This document shows positions 1 to 8,302 of a stretch of DNA of 64,000 bases, piece after piece. Each line of letters begins with the position of its first letter. Positions within the stretch are counted from its first letter, which is position 1. Under the pieces are notes generated by a model. The model saw only the letters and a list, made by a program, of their open reading frames with translations, was not told the origin of the DNA and searched no databases. The position numbers and the translations under genes are program-made. This DNA comes from JBQTIY01 sp052387675 (lineage in GTDB: Bacteria; Planctomycetota; B15-G4): the NCBI GenBank assembly GCA_052387675.1, contig JBQTIY010000014.1, positions 6,584 to 70,583 of the forward strand. Reading direction: 5' to 3'.

Positions 1-17
1 TCGCGGAGCGTGCTCAC
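1..17 (-). CDS. nuoF: NADH-quinone oxidoreductase subunit F, first codons only
   Basis: A GTG at 17-15 overlaps the stop codon of nuoE (16-14) as GTGA and runs off the window edge after about five codons. Subunit F follows subunit E in most nuo operons and the 4-base overlap matches the other junctions of this operon. Nothing of the protein itself can be seen, so the call rests on position alone. Confidence 0.4.
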
Positions 18-493
18 TGCACCCCCTCCAGCAGCTTGTCCACCGCTTGCGGCGTGAGGTGTTCGTGAATCTCGTTGTCGAGCAAAAGCGCGGGCGCGGT
101 GCCGCAGCTTGCGAGGCACTCGGCCGTGAGCAGCGTGAACTTGCCATCGGGCGTCGTGCCGCCCTTGTCCACGCCGAGTTTGGCGCTGAGGTGCCGGAAG
201 ATCTCGCCGCCGCCGCAGGCATCGCAGGAGAGCGTGCGGCAGACGTGCAGCACGTGCCGCCCCATCGGGCGGTCGTAGAGCATCGGGTAGAAGCTCACGA
301 CTTCGTGCACATCCAGCGGCGTGACGCCGAGGAACTGAGCCACCCAGGCCTGCGCCTCGGCGGAGAGCCAGCCGCGCTCGCGCTGCACGCGGTGCAGCAC
401 CGGCACCATGGCCGCCTTGGGCTGCGGATAGTGCGAGCGCAGCTTGACCAGCTCGGCCTCGACCTGCTCGGAGATCACGCGCTCGCTCCCCAT
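14..493 (-). CDS. nuoE: NADH-quinone oxidoreductase subunit E (24 kDa, [2Fe-2S])
   Basis: Encodes 159 residues of the thioredoxin-fold subunit that carries the N1a [2Fe-2S] cluster in the NADH dehydrogenase arm of complex I. The ligand pattern is visible as CRTLSC in the middle and CLASC near the C-terminus (C-x4-C ... C-x3-C). The N-terminal helical part (HRVQRERGWLS, VVSFYPML) also fits the family. The ATG at 493 was chosen because it lies four bases after the nuoD stop; longer forms would read backwards through nuoD. It is followed by the presumed nuoF start with a 4-base overlap. Confidence 0.95.
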   Translation of the reverse strand: MGSERVISEQVEAELVKLRSHYPQPKAAMVPVLHRVQRERGWLSAEAQAWVAQFLGVTPLDVHEVVSFYPMLYDRPMGRHVLHVCRTLSCDACGGGEIFRHLSAKLGVDKGGTTPDGKFTLLTAECLASCGTAPALLLDNEIHEHLTPQAVDKLLEGVQ

Positions 494-497
494 GGCC

Positions 498-1718
498 CTA
501 ACGATCGCACTCGCCCATGACGAAATCGATGCTGCCCAGGATGGCCATGACGTCGGCCACCATGTGTCCGGGCACGATCTCCTGAAGCACCTGCAAGTTG
601 GCGAAGGAGGGCGCGCGGATGCGCAGGCGCGTCGGCGACAGCCCGCCCTCACTGCGCAGGAAAAAGCCCAGTTCGCCCTTGGGATTCTCGGCGGAGAACC
701 AGCACTCGCCGGGCGGCGCATTGATCGATTCGGTGGTCACCATGAACTGATGGATCAGGGCCTCCATGTTCGTGAGCACCTTCTCCTTTTCGGGCAGCAC
801 CGACTTCAGCACCGCCTCGTCGCGATTCAGGATCGGGCCGGCGGGCAGCGTATCGATCACCTGCCGCAGGATGCGCGCGCTCTGGCGCATCTCGCCCACG
901 CGGCAGAGGTAGCGGTCGAAGCAGTCGCCCACGCTGCCGATCGGCACTTCGAAGTCGTACTGCTCGTAACCGCAGTAGGGGTGCGCCTTGCGGACGTCGT
1001 AGTCCACGCCGCTGCCGCGCAGGTTCGGGCCGGTGAGCCCGTACTGCAGCGCCTGCTCCTTGGTGATGACGCCGATGCCCTGCGTGCGCTTGACCCAGAT
1101 CTTGTTGCGCGTGAGCATGGCCTCGTACTCGTCCACGCGGCCGGGGAACTGCTGCACGAAGGCTTCGAGGAGCGGGAAGAGTTCGGGCGGCAGGTCGTTG
1201 GCCAGGCCGCCGATGCGCGTGTAGCTGGTGGTGAAGCGCGCGCCGCAGATGCGCTCGATGAGCGTGTAAATCTGCTCGCGCTCGCGGAAGGTCCACAGGA
1301 AGACCGTCATCGCGCCGAGGTCCATGGCGTAGGCGCCCAGGCCCAGCAAGTGCGCCGAGATGCGGGCCAGCTCGCAGCAAATCACGCGAATGGCTTCTGC
1401 GCGCGGCGGCGCCTGGATGCCCATGAGCTTTTCGCAGGCCACGGCGTAAGCCACGTTGTTGGCCAGCGGCGCCAGGTAGTCGAGACGGTCCGTGTAAGGA
1501 ATGAACTGGTGGTAGGTCAGCGTCTCGCCGATCTTTTCCTTGGCGCGGTGCAGATAGCCGATGACCGGCTCGCACTTGAGCACGTCCTCGCCATCCATCT
1601 CCAGGATCAGGCGCAGCACACCGTGCGTGGACGGATGCTGCGGACCCATGTTGAGCAGCATGGCCTCGGCGTGGCGGTCCTCGCTGATCTCCACGTCGAG
1701 CGTGCGCGGATCGGTCAT
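498..1718 (-). CDS. nuoD: NADH-quinone oxidoreductase subunit D (49 kDa)
   Basis: Encodes 406 residues, the normal length of the 49 kDa subunit that forms part of the quinone-binding site in the peripheral arm of complex I. The family signatures MGPQHPSTHGVLRL near the N-terminus, the GYLHR/EK region and the C-terminal DxVMGECDR end are all visible. It is separate from nuoC rather than fused. Its ATG overlaps the nuoC stop by four bases and its stop lies four bases before nuoE, so it is translated within the nuoABCDE operon. Confidence 0.97.
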   Translation of the reverse strand: MTDPRTLDVEISEDRHAEAMLLNMGPQHPSTHGVLRLILEMDGEDVLKCEPVIGYLHRAKEKIGETLTYHQFIPYTDRLDYLAPLANNVAYAVACEKLMGIQAPPRAEAIRVICCELARISAHLLGLGAYAMDLGAMTVFLWTFREREQIYTLIERICGARFTTSYTRIGGLANDLPPELFPLLEAFVQQFPGRVDEYEAMLTRNKIWVKRTQGIGVITKEQALQYGLTGPNLRGSGVDYDVRKAHPYCGYEQYDFEVPIGSVGDCFDRYLCRVGEMRQSARILRQVIDTLPAGPILNRDEAVLKSVLPEKEKVLTNMEALIHQFMVTTESINAPPGECWFSAENPKGELGFFLRSEGGLSPTRLRIRAPSFANLQVLQEIVPGHMVADVMAILGSIDFVMGECDR

Positions 1719-2317
1719 GGCGCGCCGCCCTCCTTCGCCGGCGGTGAGTCCGCTGCCGGCGTGGACGGAATGAAAGTGACCGAGACCTTACCGTCGGCGC
1801 TGTCGCGCGAGCCGCCGATGGCGCGATGCGGTGCGCCCCAGGCGCCGGTGCCCTCCATGGGGTACTCGCGGCGCAACGGGAAGTCCGGGAAGGAATCCGG
1901 CATGAGAATGCGGCGCAGATCGGGATGGCCGTCGAACTTCACGCCGTACATGTCCCAGATCTCGCGCTCGAACCAGTTGGCTCCGCGGAAGACCGGGATC
2001 AGCGTGGGCACGTGCGGATCAAGCCCGGACAGCGTGGTGCAGATGTGCAGGCGCTTGCGAGTCTCGAGGTTGTAAAGAATGGTCAGCACGTCGAAGCGCG
2101 GCTCGGCCTCTTCTCCGCGATCGGCGCCGAAGCGATCCAGAAAGAGCGTGTAGCCCAGGCGATCACGCGCCGTGCGCGCCACGGCCAGCTCGTGCTCCGG
2201 CTGCACATGCACCGTGACATCGCCGCGATAGATCACCGGCGCGCGCGTGACGGCCGGGTGCGCCTGGTGCAGGGCCGCTCCCGCGGCCGGGTCGCCGTGG
2301 TCGGTCAGGACGCTCAT
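1715..2317 (-). CDS. nuoC: NADH-quinone oxidoreductase subunit C (30 kDa)
   Basis: Encodes 200 residues of the 30 kDa subunit, which sits with subunits B and D at the quinone module. The conserved segment FRGANWFEREIWDMYGVKFDG followed by HPDLRRILMPD and the FPLRREYP motif is diagnostic. The first ~35 residues are Gly/Pro/Ala-rich and poorly conserved, so the exact start is less certain than the rest. Both ends overlap neighbours by four bases (nuoB upstream, nuoD downstream). Confidence 0.95.
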   Translation of the reverse strand: MSVLTDHGDPAAGAALHQAHPAVTRAPVIYRGDVTVHVQPEHELAVARTARDRLGYTLFLDRFGADRGEEAEPRFDVLTILYNLETRKRLHICTTLSGLDPHVPTLIPVFRGANWFEREIWDMYGVKFDGHPDLRRILMPDSFPDFPLRREYPMEGTGAWGAPHRAIGGSRDSADGKVSVTFIPSTPAADSPPAKEGGAP

Positions 2318-2976
2318 GGACGCGGCTGGCCGCCCGAACTGCGGTCACTCGACGGCGTGGAGGGATCGTCGAAGGGCGAGCGCTGAAACGTCACCGTCGG
2401 CGGCAGCCGGCCGCCCACCACCGCGGCCGGATCGGGCCGCGAACTGCCGCCGCCCTGATCGGTGCTGATGGGCCGCTCACGCCCGATCTTCGCCTGCAGC
2501 TTCATGAGCGTATTGATCACGTTCTCGGGGCGCGGCGGGCAGCCGGAGATGTAGAAGTCCACGGGCAGAAAGTTGTCGATGCCCTGCACGACGCTGTAAC
2601 TGCGGTACATGCCGCCGCTGCTGGCGCAGGCGCCCATGGAGAGCACCCACTTGGGCTCGGCCATCTGGTCGTACACGCGCCGCGCGGCCTCGGCCATCTT
2701 GTAAGTGCAGGTGCCGGCCACGATGAGCACGTCGGCCTGGCGCGGCGAGAAACGCGCCACTTCGGCGCCGAAGCGGGCCATGTCGAACTTGCTGCTGGCA
2801 GTGGCCATGAACTCGATGGCGCAGCAGGACAAGCCCAACGGCAGCGGCCAAAGGCTGTTCTTGCGCGACCAGTCCACCAGCGCGTCGACTTTGGTGACGA
2901 AAAAGCCGCCGTCGTCGTTGAGCCCGGTGGGCGAAGCGCTTTCGGGCACCACGAGTTCGGCGCGACGGGTGCTCAT
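2314..2976 (-). CDS. nuoB: NADH-quinone oxidoreductase subunit B (PSST, cluster N2)
   Basis: Encodes 220 residues of the subunit binding the terminal [4Fe-4S] cluster N2, which passes electrons to quinone. The four ligands are visible: a CC pair in LGLSCCAIEFM, one in GTCTYKM and one in ISGCPPRPE. The C-terminal ~60 residues are a Ser/Pro/Arg-rich extension beyond the usual ~160-180 residue core. It overlaps nuoA and nuoC by four bases on each side. Confidence 0.96.
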   Translation of the reverse strand: MSTRRAELVVPESASPTGLNDDGGFFVTKVDALVDWSRKNSLWPLPLGLSCCAIEFMATASSKFDMARFGAEVARFSPRQADVLIVAGTCTYKMAEAARRVYDQMAEPKWVLSMGACASSGGMYRSYSVVQGIDNFLPVDFYISGCPPRPENVINTLMKLQAKIGRERPISTDQGGGSSRPDPAAVVGGRLPPTVTFQRSPFDDPSTPSSDRSSGGQPRP

Positions 2977-3464
2977 GCCGCGGCTCCTTTGCCGGACGGG
3001 ACTCCGGCCTGGGCGGCCCGGGCGGCAGCAGCGGCCTGATCGGCGCGGGCGTACATGGCGCGCTGATCAGCAGCCGAGCGGCGCGGGGCCCAGTCCAGGG
3101 CGCCCTTGCGCACCACATACCACCAACCCACGGTGAGCACGGTCAGGAAGACCAGCATTTCGACGAAGCCCACCCAGCCCAGGTCGCGGAACTTGACCGC
3201 CCAGGGATAGAGGAAAACCACTTCGATGTCGAAGAGGATGAAGAGCATGGCCACGACGTAGAACTTCACCGAAAAGCGGCGGCGCGAGCTCTGCAGCGGC
3301 AACATGCCGCACTCAAAGGCCGAGTCCTTGTCGGGGTTGGTGCCGGCCTTCTTGCCGAGCAGCGCCGAGGCAATGATGTTCAACGCGGCGAAACTCACCG
3401 CGAAGCCGGCCAGCAAGAGCACTGGCAGGTAGTCGTTCAGGGCCTCTGGGGCGATGTCGGACAC
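2973..3464 (-). CDS. nuoA: NADH-quinone oxidoreductase subunit A
   Basis: Encodes about 163 residues of a small three-helix membrane subunit of complex I. The hallmark ECGMLPLQSSRRRF loop (the ECG segment between helices 1 and 2) and the FLYPWAV segment are present. A GTG at 3464 was preferred to the GTG at 3500 because an AGGAGA Shine-Dalgarno sequence lies four bases before it. The cytoplasmic C-terminus is Ala/Arg-rich and longer than usual. It is the first gene of the nuo operon. Confidence 0.93.
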   Translation of the reverse strand: MSDIAPEALNDYLPVLLLAGFAVSFAALNIIASALLGKKAGTNPDKDSAFECGMLPLQSSRRRFSVKFYVVAMLFILFDIEVVFLYPWAVKFRDLGWVGFVEMLVFLTVLTVGWWYVVRKGALDWAPRRSAADQRAMYARADQAAAAARAAQAGVPSGKGAAA

Positions 3465-3520
3465 GGGTCTCCTGGCTCCGAAGTCATGCCCTTCTGGCAC
3501 CGGGGCATGGACACGGTCTG

Positions 3521-3526
3521 ATCCTA
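3521..3526 (-). promoter_or_regulatory. Predicted -10 box of the nuo operon
   Basis: On the minus strand the sequence reads GCGC-TAGGAT about 57 bases before the nuoA GTG, giving a short leader that carries the AGGAGA ribosome site. The hexamer fits the TANNNT form that recurs at many starts in this window. Confidence 0.4.
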
Positions 3527-3570
3527 GCGCCCGCCCCCCGCGAAGCGAAAGGCCCTTTTGGCCGGGCGCC

Positions 3571-4986
3571 TCAGCGAACCGGACCCTCTGCGTACCCGAG
3601 GGCGTTCAGCGCTTCGGCGCGCTCGGGCGAGATGTCCGGGCCCTCGCCGATCGCGACCGGATGACGGGCGCGCCAGGCCTCCAGGGAGCGCCGCAGCCGC
3701 TCCACGCTCTCGGGGCGCTCGGCCACGAGGTCGCGCAGTTCGTCCGGGTCGGCGTCGAGATCGAAGAGCTGCTGACTTCCATCCGGGTAGAGCACGAGCT
3801 TCTCCCGACCCTCGATGAGGGCCACGAGCTCGCCGAAACCCCAGCCGTGCGCCTGGGCGCGGTCGGCGCGGATCCGGCCGGGTGCGTAATGCGGCCGCTC
3901 GAGCAGCACGGGCACCGGCGGCAGAGGCTGCCCGGCGAGCAGCGGCGACACGATCGCAGCTCCGGGGCCCTCTTTGGCGGGTACGGGCTGCCCGACCAAG
4001 TGCTGCATGAGCGGCAGCAGGTCCTCCAGGCGGATCGGCTCCTGCACCCGCGAGCCGGGTTGGGCAGCAGGCCACGCCTCGCTCGGCGCCACCACGATGA
4101 GTGGCACGAGCATCAGCTCCTCGAAGACGCTCACGCCGTGGCTGCGCTCGCCGTGCTCCATGAGGCCCTCGCCGTGGTCGCCGACCACCACGATGACCGC
4201 GTCCTTGAGCAGGCCGCGCTGTTCCAGGCCGCGCAGCAGGCGGTCGATCTGGGCATCCACTTCGGCGACCTCGTTGAGGTAGCCGTGCCAGAGCGTGATG
4301 AGCTCCTTGCGGTCGGCTGCCGGCAGCGCGGCGAGTTCGGGTCGCGCAAGCATCTGCCGCTCGGCCGCCTCCCGGCTCACCCGCACCGTTGGCGGCTCAT
4401 AAGGCCCGTGCGCATCGTAGTAGTGCGCCCAGAGGAAAACGGGTTCGCCCTTGGTGAAGGCCGTGAGCGACCAGGCCAGCGCCGAATCGGTGACGGCAGC
4501 CGCGCGCCGCTCCACCGGATGCGCGGCGTCACGGGCCTTGCCGCGCGGCAGATCGAAATGCCGGAAACCCTGCTGAATGCCGGACTCGTCGTCGAGCACA
4601 CGCGCCCCGATGAAGGCCGCCGTGAAGTAGCCCTCCGCGCTGAGCCGCTCGGCCAGCGTCTCAATGCGCTCGGGCAGCATGTGGAAGTTTTCCAGCGCCT
4701 CGTGCTCGCGCGGCTGCAGGCCAGTGAAGAGCGTGGCGTGGCTGGGCAAGGTCTGCGGCATGGGCGCGTAGGCGCGTGCGAAGGAGAGGCCGCGCGCGGC
4801 AAGCGCATCGAGGGCGGGCGTGGCGCCGGGCGGGCCGCCGTAGCAGGAGAGCGCATCCGCGCGCACCGTGTCGAGCGTGATGACGATGAGGTTGCGCCGC
4901 GGGCCCTGGGGGCTGCACGCGCCGAGAAAGGTGGCGAGGCCGGCGGCCACGCAGAACAGGATGCCGATCACCAGCGGGCGCTGCAT
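3571..4986 (-). CDS. Sulfatase/alkaline-phosphatase-superfamily lipoprotein with Thr at the nucleophile position
   Basis: A 471-residue exported protein. It starts with a hydrophobic signal and a lipobox ending LGAC (Cys24), so it is probably lipid-anchored outside the cytoplasm. The metal-binding motif TLDTVRAD lies at residues 37-44 and a second metal motif VVGDHGEGLMEHG follows in the C-terminal half. The usual sulfatase motif C-x-P-S-R is here T79-L-P-S-H, so it cannot carry formylglycine. A Thr nucleophile is used by related phosphoesterases and phosphotransferases, so the substrate may be a phosphate ester. It has its own promoter and sits between fdhD and nuo. Confidence 0.8.
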   Translation of the reverse strand: MQRPLVIGILFCVAAGLATFLGACSPQGPRRNLIVITLDTVRADALSCYGGPPGATPALDALAARGLSFARAYAPMPQTLPSHATLFTGLQPREHEALENFHMLPERIETLAERLSAEGYFTAAFIGARVLDDESGIQQGFRHFDLPRGKARDAAHPVERRAAAVTDSALAWSLTAFTKGEPVFLWAHYYDAHGPYEPPTVRVSREAAERQMLARPELAALPAADRKELITLWHGYLNEVAEVDAQIDRLLRGLEQRGLLKDAVIVVVGDHGEGLMEHGERSHGVSVFEELMLVPLIVVAPSEAWPAAQPGSRVQEPIRLEDLLPLMQHLVGQPVPAKEGPGAAIVSPLLAGQPLPPVPVLLERPHYAPGRIRADRAQAHGWGFGELVALIEGREKLVLYPDGSQQLFDLDADPDELRDLVAERPESVERLRRSLEAWRARHPVAIGEGPDISPERAEALNALGYAEGPVR

Positions 4987-4993
4987 GCCGCAG

Positions 4994-4999
4994 AGCCTA
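4994..4999 (-). promoter_or_regulatory. Extended -10 promoter of the sulfatase-fold lipoprotein gene (leaderless)
   Basis: On the minus strand CCTGC-TAGGCT is followed by exactly seven bases (CTGCGGC) and then the ATG, so transcription should begin at or next to the start codon. The box includes the TAG stop of fdhD. Confidence 0.55.
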
Positions 5000-5821
5000 G
5001 CAGGCCAGAACCCGCTCGTCGCCGCAGTAGACGTTGAAGCGGCCTTCGCGCAGGAAGCCGATGAGCGTCTGGCGGCCGTCCTTGGCCAGTGAGACCGCTA
5101 GGCTGCTCGGCGCCGACACGGAACAGAGGATGGGAATGCCGGCGCGGCGCGCCTTCTGCACGATCTCGAAACCGGCGCGACCGGAAACGAGCAGCAGCGT
5201 GTTGCTGAGCGGCAGACGCCCGAAACGCAGCGCCTCGCCCACGATCTTGTCCACGGCGTTGTGCCGGCCTACGTCCTCGGCCAGCGCGAGCAGCCGGCCA
5301 TCGGGCCGGAAGAGTCCCGCCGCGTGCAGGCCGCCGGTGCTGCGAAAGACGGCCTGGCCACGCCGCAGCGTGTCGGGCAGAGCGGCCAGCACCGTGCGCG
5401 GCACGGTGGGCCCGGGCGCCACGCGCGGCGCACTCACGCGCACCGCCTCGAGAGTGGACTTGCCGCAGACGCCGCAGGCCGAACTCACCAGGCCCACGCG
5501 CAGCGCGCCCTCTTCGGCAAGGCGCGCGCCGCGCCGCAGCGCGACCGTGACGACATTGCCGCGCGCCGCCTTGGGCACGCCGCGGCAGTAGGCCACAGCC
5601 GTTACATCGCCGGGCTCCGCCGCGAGGCCTTCGGTGTAGAGCAGGCCGCGCACCAAGTCGAAGTCCCGGCCCGGTGTGCGCATGGTCACGAGCAGGCTGC
5701 GCGTGCCCAGCCGCACTTCGAGGGGCTCCTCGACGGCGAGCGTGTCGCGCTCGCGCCGTCCGTCGCTGCGCCGCACCGCGACGCGGCGAGTGGAGGCGCG
5801 CCGCTGGCCGGGAGCCGTCAC
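4997..5821 (-). CDS. fdhD: Formate dehydrogenase accessory sulfurtransferase FdhD
   Basis: A 274-residue protein that passes sulfur from a cysteine desulfurase to the molybdenum cofactor of formate-dehydrogenase-type enzymes. The catalytic loop S-S-A-C116-G-V-C119-G-K is intact, as are the EDVGRHNAVDK and SGRAGFE motifs of the family. The start is a GTG at 5821 overlapping the stop of the upstream molybdoenzyme gene as GTGA. The direct coupling indicates that the neighbouring molybdoenzyme is its client. Confidence 0.93.
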   Translation of the reverse strand: MTAPGQRRASTRRVAVRRSDGRRERDTLAVEEPLEVRLGTRSLLVTMRTPGRDFDLVRGLLYTEGLAAEPGDVTAVAYCRGVPKAARGNVVTVALRRGARLAEEGALRVGLVSSACGVCGKSTLEAVRVSAPRVAPGPTVPRTVLAALPDTLRRGQAVFRSTGGLHAAGLFRPDGRLLALAEDVGRHNAVDKIVGEALRFGRLPLSNTLLLVSGRAGFEIVQKARRAGIPILCSVSAPSSLAVSLAKDGRQTLIGFLREGRFNVYCGDERVLAC

Positions 5822-8259
5822 CAAATGGACTCCTCGCGCGGCAGATTCTCCAGCGTGACCTGCGCGTTGTAGTCGGGCACGCCGCCGGAGGGCTCGACGA
5901 CGCCATCCGGAATGAGCCCGTTGACCTCCGGCCAGTGCCCTTGCAGCGTGCCGGGAGCGACTTCCGCCAGAAAGACGCGCCCGCGGTACTCGCCCACCGC
6001 GCTGCGCAGCAGGATTGGGTCGTCGGGCATGAGCCCCAGGCGCTGCGCATCGCTCCAAGCGATGAAGATGTGGTCGCGCGAGGCGCCGGTGAGCGGATCG
6101 ACCTCGCGCTGCACCATGGAGTTGAACTGCTTGCCGCGCCGCGTGGCGAGCTTGAAGCGGCGGGTCGGCTCAGCACCGGCGCCCGCGGCGGCTCCTGTGC
6201 TCGTCATGAGCCGCCCACCGGACGCGGCCTCCCGGTGTGCTTCGCTAGCGGCGGCCGAGAGTTCCGCCGGAGTCACCGGCTGAAAGTGCGCCTTGCCGTC
6301 ATGGGTCGGAAAGAGCCGGCCTTCGCAGAGCCGCGGCCCCCCCCACTGAAACTGATCGCCCTGCTTGCTCAAGCCGGCGATGGGCGCGTACTCCGGCACG
6401 GCGCGCGCGATGTCGCGCCGGATGGCTGCCCCGTCGTCGAGCTGCAGCTTCTCGAAGCCCTCCGGCTTCACGGCGCGGCCGAAGCGCGCCAGCAGTTCCC
6501 ACTCGGAGACGGCCTCGCCGATGTCGTGACCGGGAATGTGCGGCGAGAAGATCACGCGCCGCTCGGTGGAGGTCTCGGTGCCGCCGTCTTTCTGTTCGTA
6601 GCGCGTGCGCGCCGGCAAGAGGTACACGGTGTCGGCCGGCTCGACGAGCATCTGGCTGGTCACCACGATGTCGCTGTGCAGGCGCAGCGGGATGCGCGCC
6701 AGCGCGGCGCGCACGCGGTCGGGGCGCGGCAAGGTCTCCAGGAAGTTGCCGCCGATGCAGTACAGACCGTCGAGTTCGCCGCGCCCGGCGGCCTCGATCC
6801 ACTCGGTGGTCGTGAGGCCCGGCGCCTCCGGCACGGCGAAACCCCACAGCGCAGAGAAGCGCGCGGCATTCTCCGCGTTCACCGGCAAGCCGCCCGGCAG
6901 CGCCGTGGCATAGGCGCCCATCTCGGCGCCGCCCTGCACGCCGCTGTGCCCGCGAATGGGCATGAGCCCTGTGCCCGGCCGGCCGATGTGCTCGCGCAGC
7001 AGCGCCAGGTTCGCAATGGCGCGCACCGTGTCGCCGCCCTGCACGTGCTGAGTGATGCCCATGGACCAGACCCAGACGGCGCGCTCGGCGCGGGCCACTT
7101 CGTCGGCGAAGGCCTCGACCTCCGCCAGCGGCAGGCCGCAGAGTTCGAGCAGCCGCTCCAGCGGCTGCGCGTCGAGCGCGCGGCGCAGTTCGGCAAAGCC
7201 CGTCGTGGCCTGGCTGATGAAGTCGTGGGCGAGCACACCGCCGCGCTCCGGCGCGGCACCCGGGCCCGGAGCGCCGCGCGCCGCGTCATCGCGCGCCAGC
7301 AAGACCTTCTGCACCGCGTTGAGGAAGGCCAGATCGCCGCCCACCTTGACCAAGGCGAAGCAGTCGGCCATGCGCGTGCCGAAGAGCGCCGACTCGGCAT
7401 CGCTCGGCACCCAGTAGCGCTGCAAGCCCGGTTCGCGGTAGGCGTTCACCACCGCCACGCGCGCGCCGCGCCGCCGGGCCTCGCCCAGGTACTTCATCGA
7501 GACGGGCTGGTCATTGGCCGGGTTGCTGCCGAGAAAGACGATGAGGTCGGCCTCGTACCAATCGCTGTACGAACAGGTCGTGGCGGCGACGCCCACCGTG
7601 CTCTTGAGGCCCGAGGTGCTGGGCGAGTGGCACAGCCGCGCCGAGTTGTCCACGTTGGAACTGCCCAGCCAGCGCATGACTTTCTGCGCGGCGTAGTAGC
7701 TCTCATTGGTGATGCCGCGGCTGGTCACGTACATCGCCGTGCGTGTCGGCTGGAAGCCGCGCCAGCGCGCGCCGACATCAGCCCAGACCTCGTCCCAGGA
7801 GACGCGCGTGAAGCCCGCCTCACCGCGACGGCGGCGCAGGGGGCAGGGCAGCCGGCCCAATGCGCGCAGCTCGGCCGAACTGAGCGCAGCTGTGCTGCTG
7901 CCGGCGCTCACGTCGGAGAGGCGCGCGGGATCCAGCGCCCCCATCGTGTTTAGGCGCAGTAGCTCCAGGCGCACCATGCAGAGGTGTGTGCCAGCGACGG
8001 TCCAGTCACGCAGGCCCGAGGTGCCGAGCGCGCAGCCATCGCAGACCCCGCGCGTGAGCACCTTCCAGGCCCAAGGCAGCTTGCCGCGGTTCTCCCAGAC
8101 GATGCGCAGCATGTCGCGAAAGTGATGCGGCTTGATTTGGCCGGCGCCGAAGGGCGCCCAGCCCGCGCGGCGCTCAGAGAAGCGCGGCCGGCGGCGCGCG
8201 TCCGCCGGCTGGGGCGAACCGGCCGCAACGGGCGAATGGGGATCGGGCGGTCCGGGCAT
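5818..8259 (-). CDS. YdeP/FdhF-like molybdopterin oxidoreductase alpha subunit
   Basis: An 813-residue molybdopterin-guanine-dinucleotide enzyme of the FdhF-related YdeP type. The N-terminus has C73-x2-C76 and lacks the full four-Cys ferredoxin-type motif of true formate dehydrogenases. The segment ARLCHSPSTSG at about residue 210 aligns with the Mo-ligand motif of formate dehydrogenases and has Cys, not selenocysteine. Further MoCo motifs (FLGSNPANDQP, GGNFLETLP, the C-terminal LMPDDPILLRS region) are present. It heads an operon with fdhD. The family is linked to formate or acid-stress functions, but the substrate is unknown. Confidence 0.88.
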   Translation of the reverse strand: MPGPPDPHSPVAAGSPQPADARRRPRFSERRAGWAPFGAGQIKPHHFRDMLRIVWENRGKLPWAWKVLTRGVCDGCALGTSGLRDWTVAGTHLCMVRLELLRLNTMGALDPARLSDVSAGSSTAALSSAELRALGRLPCPLRRRRGEAGFTRVSWDEVWADVGARWRGFQPTRTAMYVTSRGITNESYYAAQKVMRWLGSSNVDNSARLCHSPSTSGLKSTVGVAATTCSYSDWYEADLIVFLGSNPANDQPVSMKYLGEARRRGARVAVVNAYREPGLQRYWVPSDAESALFGTRMADCFALVKVGGDLAFLNAVQKVLLARDDAARGAPGPGAAPERGGVLAHDFISQATTGFAELRRALDAQPLERLLELCGLPLAEVEAFADEVARAERAVWVWSMGITQHVQGGDTVRAIANLALLREHIGRPGTGLMPIRGHSGVQGGAEMGAYATALPGGLPVNAENAARFSALWGFAVPEAPGLTTTEWIEAAGRGELDGLYCIGGNFLETLPRPDRVRAALARIPLRLHSDIVVTSQMLVEPADTVYLLPARTRYEQKDGGTETSTERRVIFSPHIPGHDIGEAVSEWELLARFGRAVKPEGFEKLQLDDGAAIRRDIARAVPEYAPIAGLSKQGDQFQWGGPRLCEGRLFPTHDGKAHFQPVTPAELSAAASEAHREAASGGRLMTSTGAAAGAGAEPTRRFKLATRRGKQFNSMVQREVDPLTGASRDHIFIAWSDAQRLGLMPDDPILLRSAVGEYRGRVFLAEVAPGTLQGHWPEVNGLIPDGVVEPSGGVPDYNAQVTLENLPREESIW

Positions 8260-8267
8260 GGCGCGCC

Positions 8268-8294
8268 AGGATAACCACGCGCCTGCGATACCAT
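8268..8294. promoter_or_regulatory. Back-to-back -10 boxes of the molybdoenzyme and M28 peptidase genes
   Basis: The 43-base divergent spacer holds TATCCT on the minus strand (8273-8268, eight bases before the molybdoenzyme ATG) and TACCAT on the plus strand (8289-8294, eight bases before the peptidase ATG). Both transcripts should be leaderless. With only 15 bases between the two boxes, the promoters probably compete for polymerase. Confidence 0.5.
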
Positions 8295-8302
8295 CGCGCC
8301 CC

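Noticed and set aside
444..2075. Long plus-strand open frame (543 codons) opposite the nuo genes
   Set aside because: It is antisense to nuoD/nuoC, has no family resemblance, and long antisense frames are expected at this GC content. Many similar shadows exist (for example 3454-5037, 5674-7953, 47696-49339).
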